Shown: positions 23,727-33,876 of the stretch, piece after piece
Layout of the letters: each line of letters opens with the position of its first letter
How positions within the stretch are numbered: the first letter of the stretch is position 1
Assembly (NCBI GenBank): GCA_031289585.1
Contig: JAITPF010000015.1
Location: 1 to 36,011 of the forward strand
Length of the DNA: 36,011 bases
Direction: 5' to 3'
Origin: Endomicrobium sp.
GTDB lineage: Bacteria > Elusimicrobiota > Endomicrobiia > Endomicrobiales > Endomicrobiaceae
Notes under the pieces: generated by a model
Seen by the model: only the letters and a program-made list of their open reading frames with translations
Told to the model about the DNA's origin: nothing
Database searches by the model: none
Made by a program: the position numbers and the translations under genes

Positions 23727-24897
23727 GATCAACTCCCACAGCAAATTCAAGATTATAATAACTTTTATTTAAATTATAGACTATATCAATATCTATATCA
23801 TTATATTGCCCATTTTTTTCAGGTAACTTATTATTTATTGCCTGTTTTTTCCAAAAATCATATTCAAAAAACAATTTACTTACATTAAGTCTTATTTCAT
23901 CTTCAACTTTTGCTCTTTTAATTGCCGACTCTCGTATTTTAATCTTTCCCTGCTTAACTCTTGCAAACGCACTACCACCGTCAAAAATAGGTATATTGAT
24001 ATTTATCGCGACATACCAATTATTTTCATCACCTATAATTATTTCTTTCTCTCCCACTAACTCATATGCAGCACCTATTGAAATATTAGGAAGTCTCTGC
24101 ATTGAAATAAGATTAAGCATCAGTCCGTCAAATATTTCCTGTTGCTGAGTTGCTTTTATTTCTGATTGAAACTGATAAGCAAGAAGTAAACATTTATCTA
24201 AATCGAAATTTTTAATTTTAGGTTGTAAAGTACCAGATACATTTACAATCGTATTCAACTCCATACCAATAGCATTTAGTAAATTTAAAACTTCATTTTT
24301 ATAATTCAATTGTTCTCTAATGCTTTTTCTTTCCAAATCTTTAAGTTCTACATGCGTAAGATGGATTTTTTTTTGCTCTGCTTTCAAAATTTCCGAATGA
24401 TAGTAACTTAATAGATCTTTATAATGCAAACAATTATTAAATGTTAATTTAACATTGGTAAGCACATTATTCCTAATAATATTTCCTTCATTTTTTACTT
24501 TATTTATATTTATTTTAGCAAGCTTATTTGTGTATCTTATCCTTCCACCTGAATAAATGTTTTGCCAAATGGAAAATCTTGTTGAATAATATAATTCTTT
24601 TTTGGCATTAGGCAAATAAACCTGAAACTGTGACGGTTCTGTTAACATTACCATAGGAACTCGATTATTAAATTTTACCATGTTGAAATTCAAATCTAGA
24701 TTCGGGAAATATAAAGCTCTTGATTCTTTAGCTCTCTGTTCTTCATATTCAACATTTTGTAAATGTATAAGAATATCAGGATTTATTGACAAAGCTATTT
24801 GAACACTTGACGCTTCAGTTAAAATTCTCTCTACCTTCTCGGCAGATACATATTGGACTACAAAAAATAAAACAAATAAAATTGTAAGTTTTTTCAT
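23713..24897 (-). CDS. TolC-family outer-membrane efflux protein
   Basis: 394 residues with a cleavable signal peptide (MKKLTILFVLFFVVQYVSA). Long amphipathic helices and paired features of the outer membrane efflux (OEP) family are visible: FPNLDLNFNMVKF, WQNIYSGGRIR, INIPIFDGGSAFARVKQGKIKI and a phenylalanine/tyrosine-rich C-terminus (LAFY). Such proteins form the trans-periplasmic tunnel of type I secretion or efflux systems. It is at the short end for the family. No inner-membrane pump or membrane-fusion protein is adjacent. It overlaps argH by ATGA and runs into the patatin gene. Confidence 0.88.
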   Translation of the reverse strand: MKKLTILFVLFFVVQYVSAEKVERILTEASSVQIALSINPDILIHLQNVEYEEQRAKESRALYFPNLDLNFNMVKFNNRVPMVMLTEPSQFQVYLPNAKKELYYSTRFSIWQNIYSGGRIRYTNKLAKININKVKNEGNIIRNNVLTNVKLTFNNCLHYKDLLSYYHSEILKAEQKKIHLTHVELKDLERKSIREQLNYKNEVLNLLNAIGMELNTIVNVSGTLQPKIKNFDLDKCLLLAYQFQSEIKATQQQEIFDGLMLNLISMQRLPNISIGAAYELVGEKEIIIGDENNWYVAININIPIFDGGSAFARVKQGKIKIRESAIKRAKVEDEIRLNVSKLFFEYDFWKKQAINNKLPEKNGQYNDIDIDIVYNLNKSYYNLEFAVGVDLAFY

Positions 24898-26222
24898 TTC
24901 AATTTCCGTTTAATATTTTTTATCTGACGCAAAACAGATTTCTTTGAAGTTCCACCATAAGAAGTTTTCATATCAACAATGTTTTTCATATCCAAATACT
25001 TGAATATATCCCTCTTAAATATTTTTGAAAATTTATTGTATTCTTCAATAGAAAGCTCATTTAAAGTTTTAGAATTTTCTCTACAGTACAAAACAATATC
25101 TTTAACTATACTATGAGCTACTCTGAAAGGCACATTATTCCTTGCAAGATAATCAGCTATTTCAGTCGCCGCAATAAAGCCTTTTTCCATACTTTTTGAA
25201 GTGTTTTTTTTAACAAATTTCAAACTCTCCGTCATTTCAATTATAACTTCAAGACACATTTTCACATTGTCCAAAGCATCAAAAACAGGTGGCTTATCTT
25301 CCTGTAAATCTCTGTTGTAAGCAAGAGGCAAAGATTTTACTATTGTAAGAAGTGCAATTAGATCGCCAAAAACTCTTCCGGATTTCCCTCTTATAACTTC
25401 GGCACAATCAGGATTCATTTTCTGGGGCATTATAGACGAACCTGAAGTAAATCTGTCATCTATTGTTATATAGCCAAACTCTGGATTCATCCACAAAATT
25501 ATTTCTTCGCAAAACCTTGTTAAATGTAAAATTGTTAAAGACATACAGAAGACAAACTCTGCAGCAAAATCTCTATCACTTACAGCGTCTAAGGAATTTT
25601 CACTTATATTTTTAAAATCTAAAAAATTTGCAGTATATTGTCTATTGATATTGAAAGAAGTTCCTGCTAAAGCAGCACTTCCTAAAGGCAAAACGTCAGT
25701 TCTTTTATAACAGTCAACTAATCTCTCTTTATCTCTTTGCATCATCCATGCATAAGCAAGAAGATGATGCGCTGCCAAAACTGGCTGGGCAGGCTGTAAA
25801 TGAGTAAATCCAGGCATTACGACATCAATATTTTCAACAGCTTTTTTAACAAGTACTTTCTGAAAATCATTTATAATATTTTTAATAATTTGTATTTCTT
25901 GTTTCAAGTAAATTCTTAAATCAGTTGTAACCTGATCGTTTCTGCTTCTTGCAGTATGCATTTTACCGCCAATAGAACCTATCCTGCGTATAAGCTCCTT
26001 TTCAATAGCATAATGTATATCTTCTTCCTTAGGAAGTTTCCAACCTTTTTTTAAGTCTTTTAAAATGGATGTTAGTCCCAAAATAATTTTTTCCCCATCT
26101 GAAGGATTTATAATTTTAGTTTTTACAAGCATCTTAGTATGCGCTATTGAACCGGTAATATCAACTTCTGCAAGTCTATTATCAAAAGAAAATGATCCAA
26201 AAAATTGATCAAAATTTTGCAT
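24894..26222 (-). CDS. argH: Argininosuccinate lyase, short N-terminus
   Basis: A 442-residue fumarase-superfamily enzyme splitting argininosuccinate into arginine and fumarate. ARSRNDQV (91-98), the TH of GFTHLQPAQP (138-147) and the signature GSSIMPQKMNPD (261-272) with the catalytic serine are present. The protein begins MQNFDQFFGSFSFDNRLAE, so it lacks the usual N-terminal WGGRF segment of about a dozen residues. The start is well supported (GTGGAG six bases upstream, in-frame stop just before it, promoter -10 at 26255-26260). The missing segment may lower activity or be dispensable here. It is the first gene of a four-gene overlapping operon. Confidence 0.94.
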   Translation of the reverse strand: MQNFDQFFGSFSFDNRLAEVDITGSIAHTKMLVKTKIINPSDGEKIILGLTSILKDLKKGWKLPKEEDIHYAIEKELIRRIGSIGGKMHTARSRNDQVTTDLRIYLKQEIQIIKNIINDFQKVLVKKAVENIDVVMPGFTHLQPAQPVLAAHHLLAYAWMMQRDKERLVDCYKRTDVLPLGSAALAGTSFNINRQYTANFLDFKNISENSLDAVSDRDFAAEFVFCMSLTILHLTRFCEEIILWMNPEFGYITIDDRFTSGSSIMPQKMNPDCAEVIRGKSGRVFGDLIALLTIVKSLPLAYNRDLQEDKPPVFDALDNVKMCLEVIIEMTESLKFVKKNTSKSMEKGFIAATEIADYLARNNVPFRVAHSIVKDIVLYCRENSKTLNELSIEEYNKFSKIFKRDIFKYLDMKNIVDMKTSYGGTSKKSVLRQIKNIKRKLK

Positions 26223-26254
26223 TATTGCTCCACATCTTTATTATTACCCATATT

Positions 26255-26283
26255 ATTATAATATAAAACTATAAATTAGACAA
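26255..26283 (-). promoter_or_regulatory. Promoter for the argH operon
   Basis: Minus strand TTGTCT (26283-26278), 17-base spacer, perfect TATAAT (26260-26255). The predicted start is near 26248, giving a leader of about 26 bases before the argH ATG. No ARG-box-like palindrome is recognised. Confidence 0.7.
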
Positions 26284-26390
26284 ACAAATACTATGTATTA
26301 GAGCCTGTTTGAATAAACTAGCATCGTAGACTGATTTGGTCGGTGAAGTAATTGCCTTTTACCATCATTTCATTTTTTTGTTTTTTTTAT

Positions 26391-29300
26391 TTATTTTTTC
26401 TTAGACGGTCTACCAAAACGTATCTGTTTTTTAAGCATTATTTTTCTATTTGGTTGATAATTTAGATTCTCAGCCCCAATTTCATAACTACCACTTAAAA
26501 ATAAATTTTTTGCAAGTTTATACTCCATTTCTATTGCTTGACATAAATGCAAATCAAGTTTATTGTTACCTCTATTAGAATCATCAAAAGTAAGTGAATA
26601 GCCAAGAAGAATTTGATTCGTAAGATTTTTTTCTAATGAATATTTTGTACCTAAAAGCCAATTTCCCAATGTAAAATTTTCTTCATTGTCACTAATATTT
26701 GTTTGAACATAAGAAACTTTTAAATTATCAATAACTCCTGTTTTCGGCAAAATCATTCTTGTAAGCATTGTAAGTGTTTGATTAAGTACACGTAAAGATT
26801 GCTGCCTCATTATAGAATTAGATATATCTTCAAGTTTTGAAGCAACTGTTGGCGCAACTGGATCTATATCAGTATCAGTCATTATTGCTTTTTCAAGAGC
26901 TTTTTGAGTTCCCATATTTGGATTATCCTTTGAAAAAACCCTCACTGACAAATTTAATATTTTAGCTCTGTCAACAACTAACTTTATTTTTTCTGAGCTA
27001 TGACTTGTTGCTAAAGGTACTGTTGTTTCAGCTTCAGCAGTTATATAAATCTGATTTCCTTCCATTATTTCTATTAGAGCATTCACTATATCAAATTCTC
27101 GACCTAAATAGTTTATTTTACCTTTTGAAGTTTCAATTATTCCATTTATTTTTAAATTGTTATAATACCCTTTAATGTATATAGAACCGTTTACCAATGC
27201 AGAAGCAAAAGAGTTCTCAAATCTTGTATTTTTTGCACTTCTTAATTCTAAATCAATTTCTGTGTTTTTTGGAATAAAAGAGCCTGTATCTCCTTTGCCA
27301 ATATTTCCTGGAAATGTAAAACGAGTATTTTCAAGTAAAATCCACCCAGAAACTTTAGGTTGAGTTGGAGTGCCATGCACCTTAATGTTAAAACATGGTT
27401 CACCGGTAGAATAATCTTTTAGTAGAGGCAGAAAATTAGAACCTAAAAAACTCGATATGGGTAACTGCGGAATACGTAAAAAAATCCCTTTTTTATCTGT
27501 AATCAATCTTACATCAAAATCTCTGATATTAAAATTATTGAGCCTTAACTGTCCATAAACATTCAATTTTCCAGAACCTGATTTTAAATTAAATCTGTCA
27601 ATTTTAATTAAATTTTCAATAAGAGATATTTCAACAGACATATCTTTTACTTTATTAATATAATTCTTTAATTCAAGAGAACCTCCTGTTATTGAAAGTC
27701 TACCGTTATTATTGATCTTTGCATAAGTTCCCGTACAAGATCCTTTCAAAAACATTTTGCCTGAATAAGGCTTAATATAATCTCCTGCTAAATATTTTAA
27801 AACATTTAATTTACGATCTTCTATTTCATAAAAAATATCTATGGATTCTTTTTTCATTTTTGTTGACAAAGTTTTATCAAAACAAAGTGGGAAGCTGCCT
27901 AGAATGGAAATAGTAATTTCATTTCGTTTAAATACACTAGCTTTTTTTATACGAGCGCGATTATCTGACAAATCTATTTCAATATCAAAATTATCATAAG
28001 GAACTTCAATTACAGATCCGCCTATCGACGTTACTGAGATATTACCTTTAGGACTATTAGTATTCCCTGATAAACTTATATTTATATCTGTATCCCCTTT
28101 AAGAACTTTGGGCAAATTTAAAACATCAGTTATAAAATCCCAATCGATATTTGAACTCTTAACTCCAAGATTAATATAATCTTTTGAAAAATCTGCTTTT
28201 AAATTAAAAGAAGTTTTATCTTTTAAAACATTGAATTCTTTTACAGATATTGTATTATTAAAAATAATTAAACCCGAAGAGTTATACAAATTTTCATCGT
28301 CGGCTTTTTGCAAAAATTCTAAAGTTTTGTCTTTAATAGCATAGTCAAAATATGAAGAAGACAATTTATATCTGTTTATCCATAAATTTTGCAAATTAAC
28401 CGTTCCGTTGTATATAGAGCTGCCTTTTATTTTTGTCATTTTACCTGACAATTTTATATTGCCAAACAAATCGATGGGTCCTATATGAGCGTTAACCAAA
28501 AACAAATTCAGTCCATATTCTCCACCTTTAATATTAAAGAAACCTTCATCAACTTTTATTTCGCTGTTTAAAATTTTTGCTGAAGCACCGCTTATTTCAA
28601 TATTTCCATCTCTTATTTCAATATTAGATTTAATATCGTTTAATTTTACAGTTTTAATATAAGCATTTTTGGCATTTAAAAACATTTTAAGATATTGTTT
28701 ACCACCTTTTGCTGCAATTATACCACTACCTGAAAAACTTCCCTCAACAATAGGAGTTTTAAAACCTATAAGCGTGTTGATAAGTTTTCCCGTTAAATTC
28801 TCAACGGTTAAAGAAAGCCTCCTATCGTTTAAATAGTTTCCATTTAGTGCAATTTTTGTTTTATCTACCGATAGTGCTGCTTTAGTTATTTTTAGAGTCT
28901 TATTCTTATATTCCAATTCAGATGAGAAAGCAAAAGGAAGTGATAAATATTTCCCTTGTCTTATAGAAGCTGTAATATTAATATCAGGATCACTTAATTT
29001 TCCATAAGAACTTATCTCAGAATTCATAATTCCGGATACGCCAGGATAAATACCTTTAATACTTGTATTCTTAAAATAAATGTTTCCTACCAGCTCATTT
29101 GTTTTAAAATTTGCCACTACAGTAGCCTCTATACCATTATCTGATTTTAAGTTAGAAATTTCAAATTTTTCTGTTGAAATTGTTGCATTTGCTGAAATAT
29201 TTCCAATCGATACTCCAGATACAACAACACCAGTACTTTTAATAATACCTTTTATTTTGTTATAGTCTTCTAAATGTCCTTGAAAAGCTGCATATCCGCT

Positions 29301-31043
29301 TAAATTTATTCCTCCTGCATTCATATTACTTAAGTTAACAGAAAAAGAAGAAACGGAATTAGATTCTGTAAAGCCAAGTATACCTGTTACATCGGCTATA
29401 ATTTCATTAGAATCATTATTAAGTACAAAACGTTCTACGTTTATTCTATTTAAATTTATATCGCCTTTAGCTTCAATTTTTTTAAATTTATTATTATAAA
29501 ATGTTCCATTAAATGCTTTAATATCAAATTCTGTCACGGCATCTTTTTCATATTTTACACGCCCACTTGCCACTCCTGTAATATTGTGTTTTGAGTATCC
29601 GCAAGCATCCAGCACATTTGAAATATCAACAGCAACAAATTTAAAATCTGTTGAAATTATTTTACCGCTTTTAATAACGTTATTTAAAGCAATGGAATTG
29701 TCGTCTTTATAAAAATTAAACACATACATATCATTATTTCTGGTTATAGTTCCCATCATATTTGTATTTTTTGTACCTGATTTGTTGAAATTTTTGAGGG
29801 CAAAATTAATCTGTCCAGAAATATCATCTATTGTACCTGAAATATTAACTATCCCGTTAGCATCTTTTCCAATGGAAGGAATTATAGGTAAATCTCTAAT
29901 ATTAACATTTTTTATATATGCTGTAATTTCTCCGACTTTTAAATTACCTTTGACCGTACCTACGGTTTCGTTTTTAGCTATAAGTTTTACTTCATAATTT
30001 CCATCTTTTGCAAAATTTGTTTCAATTTTTTTGCCTGGACCATATATGCAAGACATATTATAAAATTTATCGCGGTTTTTTGTTCCAGAGAAAGTGAAAT
30101 TTCCACAATTAAAACCAAAAACAACTAAATTCGTCATGTTCAATTCTAGAACACCTGTATTATTTTCTCCTTTGAAATTTAATTTAATATCTCCAACCAT
30201 TTTTTTATTGAGTTTTGAAATGTCAATTTCAGATTTAACTTCAGACACACCATTTGAGGAAGAATTAAATGCAAATTCTCCAAATTGTCCTATTAAATTC
30301 ATCTTACAAGAGTTTTCTGTTCTTGAGAAAATACCCGAAGATCCATTTAAATTAAATCCTTTATATATAAATTTCTCAACTGTAATATTTTGAGTAATGT
30401 TTAAAGATGACAAATCAATTGTTCCAATTGAATTTACAAGCATATCCATTTTGTCATTTGCCGTAAAAACTGACGAAGAGTTAAGAACGTTATCTGTCGT
30501 TCGTTCAATATAAGAGTTAAGTTTTATTAGGGTATCAGAGGTATATATAATAGACTCTAAAATAATTTTGTCTGGATTTATCAATATATGTGAATCTATA
30601 ACCTTTAAAAGTTCTGTACTATTTTTGATTATAGCCTCATCTATAAACATTACAACTTTAGATTTTGGAAGTTTAAAAGCAATATTTTTATTCTTTGGTG
30701 AAATGCTTTTATCTTTATGATTTTGATTTAAAGAAACTTCTAGTTTTGATATGTTTATTCGACTTATACAATTTGTCGGAGAAGTAATATGAGCAAAAAA
30801 CTTTATAGGATTTAACTTAAATGTTACTTTACGCATAGCAACCACATTATTTACATTCAAGTCTGTAAGTGTCAAGCTAAAAGGTAAAATATAAAAATTA
30901 CCAAACTTTATATTATATCCTGTTTTAGTATGAATATATTTTTGTATGAAAGGTACAAAGATCAAAGTTCTTTGACAATACAAAGAAAACAAAATAATTA
31001 AAGAAATAAGTACAATTATAATGTTTTTTGGAAATTTGAACAT
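26391..31043 (-). CDS. TamB/AsmA-like envelope protein
   Basis: A 1550-residue protein with one N-terminal membrane anchor (about 8-22) followed by a very long beta-rich periplasmic region of repeated short strands, and a C-terminal TamB (DUF490) domain over roughly the last 350 residues (GKINYLGREFDIVNALIEI, YVQTNISDNEENFTLGNWL, LLGTKYSLEKNLTNQILLGY). Proteins of this AsmA/TamB/YhdP group bridge inner and outer membranes and move phospholipid, or assist TamA in outer-membrane assembly. No tamA or bamA is beside it. The stop lies at the end of the lysS operon; the ribosome site GAAGGTG is six bases before the ATG. Confidence 0.88.
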   Translation of the reverse strand: MFKFPKNIIIVLISLIILFSLYCQRTLIFVPFIQKYIHTKTGYNIKFGNFYILPFSLTLTDLNVNNVVAMRKVTFKLNPIKFFAHITSPTNCISRINISKLEVSLNQNHKDKSISPKNKNIAFKLPKSKVVMFIDEAIIKNSTELLKVIDSHILINPDKIILESIIYTSDTLIKLNSYIERTTDNVLNSSSVFTANDKMDMLVNSIGTIDLSSLNITQNITVEKFIYKGFNLNGSSGIFSRTENSCKMNLIGQFGEFAFNSSSNGVSEVKSEIDISKLNKKMVGDIKLNFKGENNTGVLELNMTNLVVFGFNCGNFTFSGTKNRDKFYNMSCIYGPGKKIETNFAKDGNYEVKLIAKNETVGTVKGNLKVGEITAYIKNVNIRDLPIIPSIGKDANGIVNISGTIDDISGQINFALKNFNKSGTKNTNMMGTITRNNDMYVFNFYKDDNSIALNNVIKSGKIISTDFKFVAVDISNVLDACGYSKHNITGVASGRVKYEKDAVTEFDIKAFNGTFYNNKFKKIEAKGDINLNRINVERFVLNNDSNEIIADVTGILGFTESNSVSSFSVNLSNMNAGGINLSGYAAFQGHLEDYNKIKGIIKSTGVVVSGVSIGNISANATISTEKFEISNLKSDNGIEATVVANFKTNELVGNIYFKNTSIKGIYPGVSGIMNSEISSYGKLSDPDINITASIRQGKYLSLPFAFSSELEYKNKTLKITKAALSVDKTKIALNGNYLNDRRLSLTVENLTGKLINTLIGFKTPIVEGSFSGSGIIAAKGGKQYLKMFLNAKNAYIKTVKLNDIKSNIEIRDGNIEISGASAKILNSEIKVDEGFFNIKGGEYGLNLFLVNAHIGPIDLFGNIKLSGKMTKIKGSSIYNGTVNLQNLWINRYKLSSSYFDYAIKDKTLEFLQKADDENLYNSSGLIIFNNTISVKEFNVLKDKTSFNLKADFSKDYINLGVKSSNIDWDFITDVLNLPKVLKGDTDINISLSGNTNSPKGNISVTSIGGSVIEVPYDNFDIEIDLSDNRARIKKASVFKRNEITISILGSFPLCFDKTLSTKMKKESIDIFYEIEDRKLNVLKYLAGDYIKPYSGKMFLKGSCTGTYAKINNNGRLSITGGSLELKNYINKVKDMSVEISLIENLIKIDRFNLKSGSGKLNVYGQLRLNNFNIRDFDVRLITDKKGIFLRIPQLPISSFLGSNFLPLLKDYSTGEPCFNIKVHGTPTQPKVSGWILLENTRFTFPGNIGKGDTGSFIPKNTEIDLELRSAKNTRFENSFASALVNGSIYIKGYYNNLKINGIIETSKGKINYLGREFDIVNALIEIMEGNQIYITAEAETTVPLATSHSSEKIKLVVDRAKILNLSVRVFSKDNPNMGTQKALEKAIMTDTDIDPVAPTVASKLEDISNSIMRQQSLRVLNQTLTMLTRMILPKTGVIDNLKVSYVQTNISDNEENFTLGNWLLGTKYSLEKNLTNQILLGYSLTFDDSNRGNNKLDLHLCQAIEMEYKLAKNLFLSGSYEIGAENLNYQPNRKIMLKKQIRFGRPSKKK

Positions 31044-31075
31044 ATCTGCACCTTCAGGACCTATTATAGATAAAT

Positions 31076-31951
31076 CTATTTGATTGGTGTACCGGTTAGT
31101 CTTGTAAGATTCTTAAACTCTTTCATAAGTTTTATTGTTATCTTACCGGGTTTTCCATCAGTAATTTCTCTTGAATCTGCTGATATCACAGGTATTATTT
31201 CAGCTGCTGTTCCAGTTAAAAAACACTCATCTGCCGTATAAACATTATATATAGTGATACGTTCTTCTCTCACCGGAATTTTCAACTTATTTTTTGCAAG
31301 TTCTATAACTGCATCTCTAGTTATCCCCATCAAAGCACCTTCTGATCCTGGAGGCGTATAAATAACTCCATTCTTCATTAGAAAAATATTATCACCAGTA
31401 CATTCAACTACATATCCCTCAGCATTTAACATTATCGCTTCCAAAACTCCGCCTCTTATAGCTTCCATTTTTGCAAGTATATTATTTAAATAGTTAAGTG
31501 ATTTAATGTTTGAACTTAAAGAATCCTGTCTTATCCTTCTTGTTGAAACTGTTATTACATCCATTCCTTTCTCATAAAGTTCTTCCGGATACAAAGAAAT
31601 ATTGTCTGTAATAATTATTATCGACGGTGGCATAATGCATTTTCTAGGATCAAGCCCTAGATCACCACAGCCTCTTGTAACTATAAGTCTTATATAAGCA
31701 TTGGAAAGTTTATTTGCCAAAAGAGTTTTTATAATCGCTTTTTCCATCTCTTGTTGCTGAACTGGAATTGTAAGATTAATAGCTTTTGCTGAAACCCACA
31801 ACCTATCTAAGTGTTCTTTTAATCTAAAAACTCTCCCGTTATATGCTCTTATACCTTCAAAAACGCCATCCCCATAAAGTAAACCGTGGTCAAAAACAGA
31901 AATTTTCGCATCTTCTTGTTCAACAAGTTTTCCATCAAGATAAATCTGCAT
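31076..31951 (-). CDS. ilvE: Branched-chain amino-acid aminotransferase
   Basis: A 291-residue class IV PLP aminotransferase for Leu, Ile and Val. The PLP lysine is K150 in [28 protein letters not shown] near the N-terminus, [12 protein letters not shown] and [12 protein letters not shown] are family signatures. D-amino-acid transaminases share the fold, but the [12 protein letters not shown] and TAAEIIPV motifs favour IlvE. AGGAG precedes the ATG by seven bases. It lies between lolD and the TamB-like gene, an unusual place for a metabolic enzyme, with gaps of 23 and 32 bases. Confidence 0.93.
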   Translation of the reverse strand: MQIYLDGKLVEQEDAKISVFDHGLLYGDGVFEGIRAYNGRVFRLKEHLDRLWVSAKAINLTIPVQQQEMEKAIIKTLLANKLSNAYIRLIVTRGCGDLGLDPRKCIMPPSIIIITDNISLYPEELYEKGMDVITVSTRRIRQDSLSSNIKSLNYLNNILAKMEAIRGGVLEAIMLNAEGYVVECTGDNIFLMKNGVIYTPPGSEGALMGITRDAVIELAKNKLKIPVREERITIYNVYTADECFLTGTAAEIIPVISADSREITDGKPGKITIKLMKEFKNLTRLTGTPIK

Positions 31952-31974
31952 TACTGTCTCCTGAATATATAAAA

Positions 31975-32634
31975 TTAAGCTATCTCTCCATCTATCATTT
32001 TTATTATATTGTCAGTTTTGGAAGCAAGCTCATCATTATGCGTAACAAGCACAAGTGTCGAGCCTAATTCCGAAGAACTTTTAAATAACAATTTTTCTAC
32101 TTCAAGACCTGTAATTCTGTCTAAATTACCCGTAGGCTCATCGGCAAAAATTAGCTTAGGATTGTTTATTAATGCTCTTGCAAGAGCAGCTCTCTGTTGT
32201 TCTCCACCAGATAACTCATTAGGAAAATGATTTTGTCTATGAAAAAGTCCAACTTTTTCTAAAATATTCTTAGCCTGTTCAAATTTTATGTTTTTTTCAC
32301 TCCATACTGGAAGTAAAATGTTTTCCAAAACTGTAAAGTCTGGCATTAAGTAATGAAACTGAAAAATAAATCCTATATTTTTTTTTCGCATATTGCATAA
32401 ATACTTATCATCATTTGCAAAACAATCAACATCACCTATGTAAACTTTTCCAGATGTAGGCCTATCCATAAGCCCTAAAATATGAATAAAAGTGCTCTTA
32501 CCAACTCCTGATGGACCTGTTAAAGCTATTTTATGCCCTACTGGTATTTCAAAATCAATATTTTTCAATACTTCAATATCGGACGAATCTTTTTTCTTAT
32601 AGTTTTTGATTAACTTCTCTACTTTTATGTTCAT
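31975..32634 (-). CDS. lolD: Lipoprotein-releasing ABC transporter ATPase
   Basis: A 219-residue ATPase of the LolD/MacB subfamily: Walker [10 protein letters not shown] (40-48), Q-loop FQFHYL, signature LSGGEQQ (141-147), Walker B LIFADEP (161-167) and the H-loop histidine at 199. With the adjacent permease it extracts mature lipoproteins from the inner membrane for transfer to LolA. It starts six bases after the permease stop. The match to LolD rather than FtsE or MacB rests mainly on the partner gene. Confidence 0.9.
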   Translation of the reverse strand: MNIKVEKLIKNYKKKDSSDIEVLKNIDFEIPVGHKIALTGPSGVGKSTFIHILGLMDRPTSGKVYIGDVDCFANDDKYLCNMRKKNIGFIFQFHYLMPDFTVLENILLPVWSEKNIKFEQAKNILEKVGLFHRQNHFPNELSGGEQQRAALARALINNPKLIFADEPTGNLDRITGLEVEKLLFKSSSELGSTLVLVTHNDELASKTDNIIKMIDGEIA

Positions 32635-32640
32635 TGGAGA

Positions 32641-33870
32641 TCATCCATACCTTATAGCCTCAAGCGGCTCTAATTTTGAAACTTGATAAGCAGGATAAAT
32701 TCCAGCTAGCACAGTTATAATAAATGCACTTGCTGCAATCATCATTATATCTACTGGTATTATAGCTATAGGTAGTTTATCGACATAATAAACACCTTTT
32801 GGCAACTTAAATATATCAAAATATTTCAATGCAAAACTAATCAAAAAACCTGCTATAATTCCTAAAATAGTTCCAGCCAAACCTACAATAATTCCCTCGT
32901 AAAAAAATATCTTTGAAATTGAATTTTTTGAAAAACCTACCGCAGACATTATACCTATTTCCTTTGATTTTTGAACACTTAAAAGCAAAAGATTTGAAAT
33001 AATATTAAATGCAGCAACAAGTATTATAAGTCCCAAAATCAAAAACATCATTATTTTTTCAAGTTTAAGTGCTGAAAAAAGATTCTTATTCATCTCAATC
33101 CACGCTTTTACTCTGTATGAATAAGATAATTTCTTTTGCAATTGCAATGCCGTTATTATAGCTCTATCAAAATCATTAGTATGTACATCAAGTCCTGTTA
33201 CATCACCTTCCATTGAAAAGAGTTTTTGCCCTTCTTTTAAATCAATAAACCCTAAAGAAGAATCAAAATCATACATTCCAGATTGTATAATAGCTGAAAC
33301 CGTAAATTTATACATTTTAGGAATATTGCCAAAACCACCAGGAAACATTAAAACAACTTCATCACCTGCACTTGTGGCAATGCTTTTTGCAAGTTCACTC
33401 CCAAGAATTATTGATTTTTCTCCTATTTTCTTACCATCAAAATTTGTATCTGAAACTATTATTTGTTTTGAAAAATCAAGCATACTATTTTCATTTTCAT
33501 AATTCACTGCTTTTATTATTATACCCGTTGAGGCAGCCGAACTAAGACTTCTTATAATCCCTTGTTTATATATAAATGGAGAAACGCTTACAATCGCTTT
33601 GTTTATTTTTATTTCGCCCTCAACTGAAAGATAATTTTTAAATGATTCACCATCACTTTTTGTAATAACTATGTGCGGCTGTATGCCTAAAATTTTGTTT
33701 CTGATATCTCTTTGAAAACCACTCATAATCGCAAGAGTCACAACAAGAGCAGCAACACCTAAAGTAGTGCCACCTATAGCAATAAAAGTAGTAAGCAGAG
33801 AAAAAAAACCTTTCTTTCTTGCTTTTAAGTATCTAATTGCTATAAAAAATTCTACAGGCAGCATGCTCAT
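32641..33870 (-). CDS. Lipoprotein-releasing ABC permease (LolC/LolE type)
   Basis: A 409-residue integral membrane protein: a first membrane helix after residue 24 (LLTTFIAIGGTTLGVAALVV), a large periplasmic domain (about 50-265), and three C-terminal helices of the FtsX-type permease domain (about 272-395). The opening FFIAIRYLKARKKGF and IMSGFQRDIRNKILG are typical of LolC/LolE. Only one such gene is present, so the transporter is probably a homodimer (LolF-like arrangement) unless a second copy exists elsewhere. It lies between lysS and lolD with six-base gaps. Confidence 0.92.
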   Translation of the reverse strand: MSMLPVEFFIAIRYLKARKKGFFSLLTTFIAIGGTTLGVAALVVTLAIMSGFQRDIRNKILGIQPHIVITKSDGESFKNYLSVEGEIKINKAIVSVSPFIYKQGIIRSLSSAASTGIIIKAVNYENENSMLDFSKQIIVSDTNFDGKKIGEKSIILGSELAKSIATSAGDEVVLMFPGGFGNIPKMYKFTVSAIIQSGMYDFDSSLGFIDLKEGQKLFSMEGDVTGLDVHTNDFDRAIITALQLQKKLSYSYRVKAWIEMNKNLFSALKLEKIMMFLILGLIILVAAFNIISNLLLLSVQKSKEIGIMSAVGFSKNSISKIFFYEGIIVGLAGTILGIIAGFLISFALKYFDIFKLPKGVYYVDKLPIAIIPVDIMMIAASAFIITVLAGIYPAYQVSKLEPLEAIRYG

Positions 33871-33876
33871 AAATAT

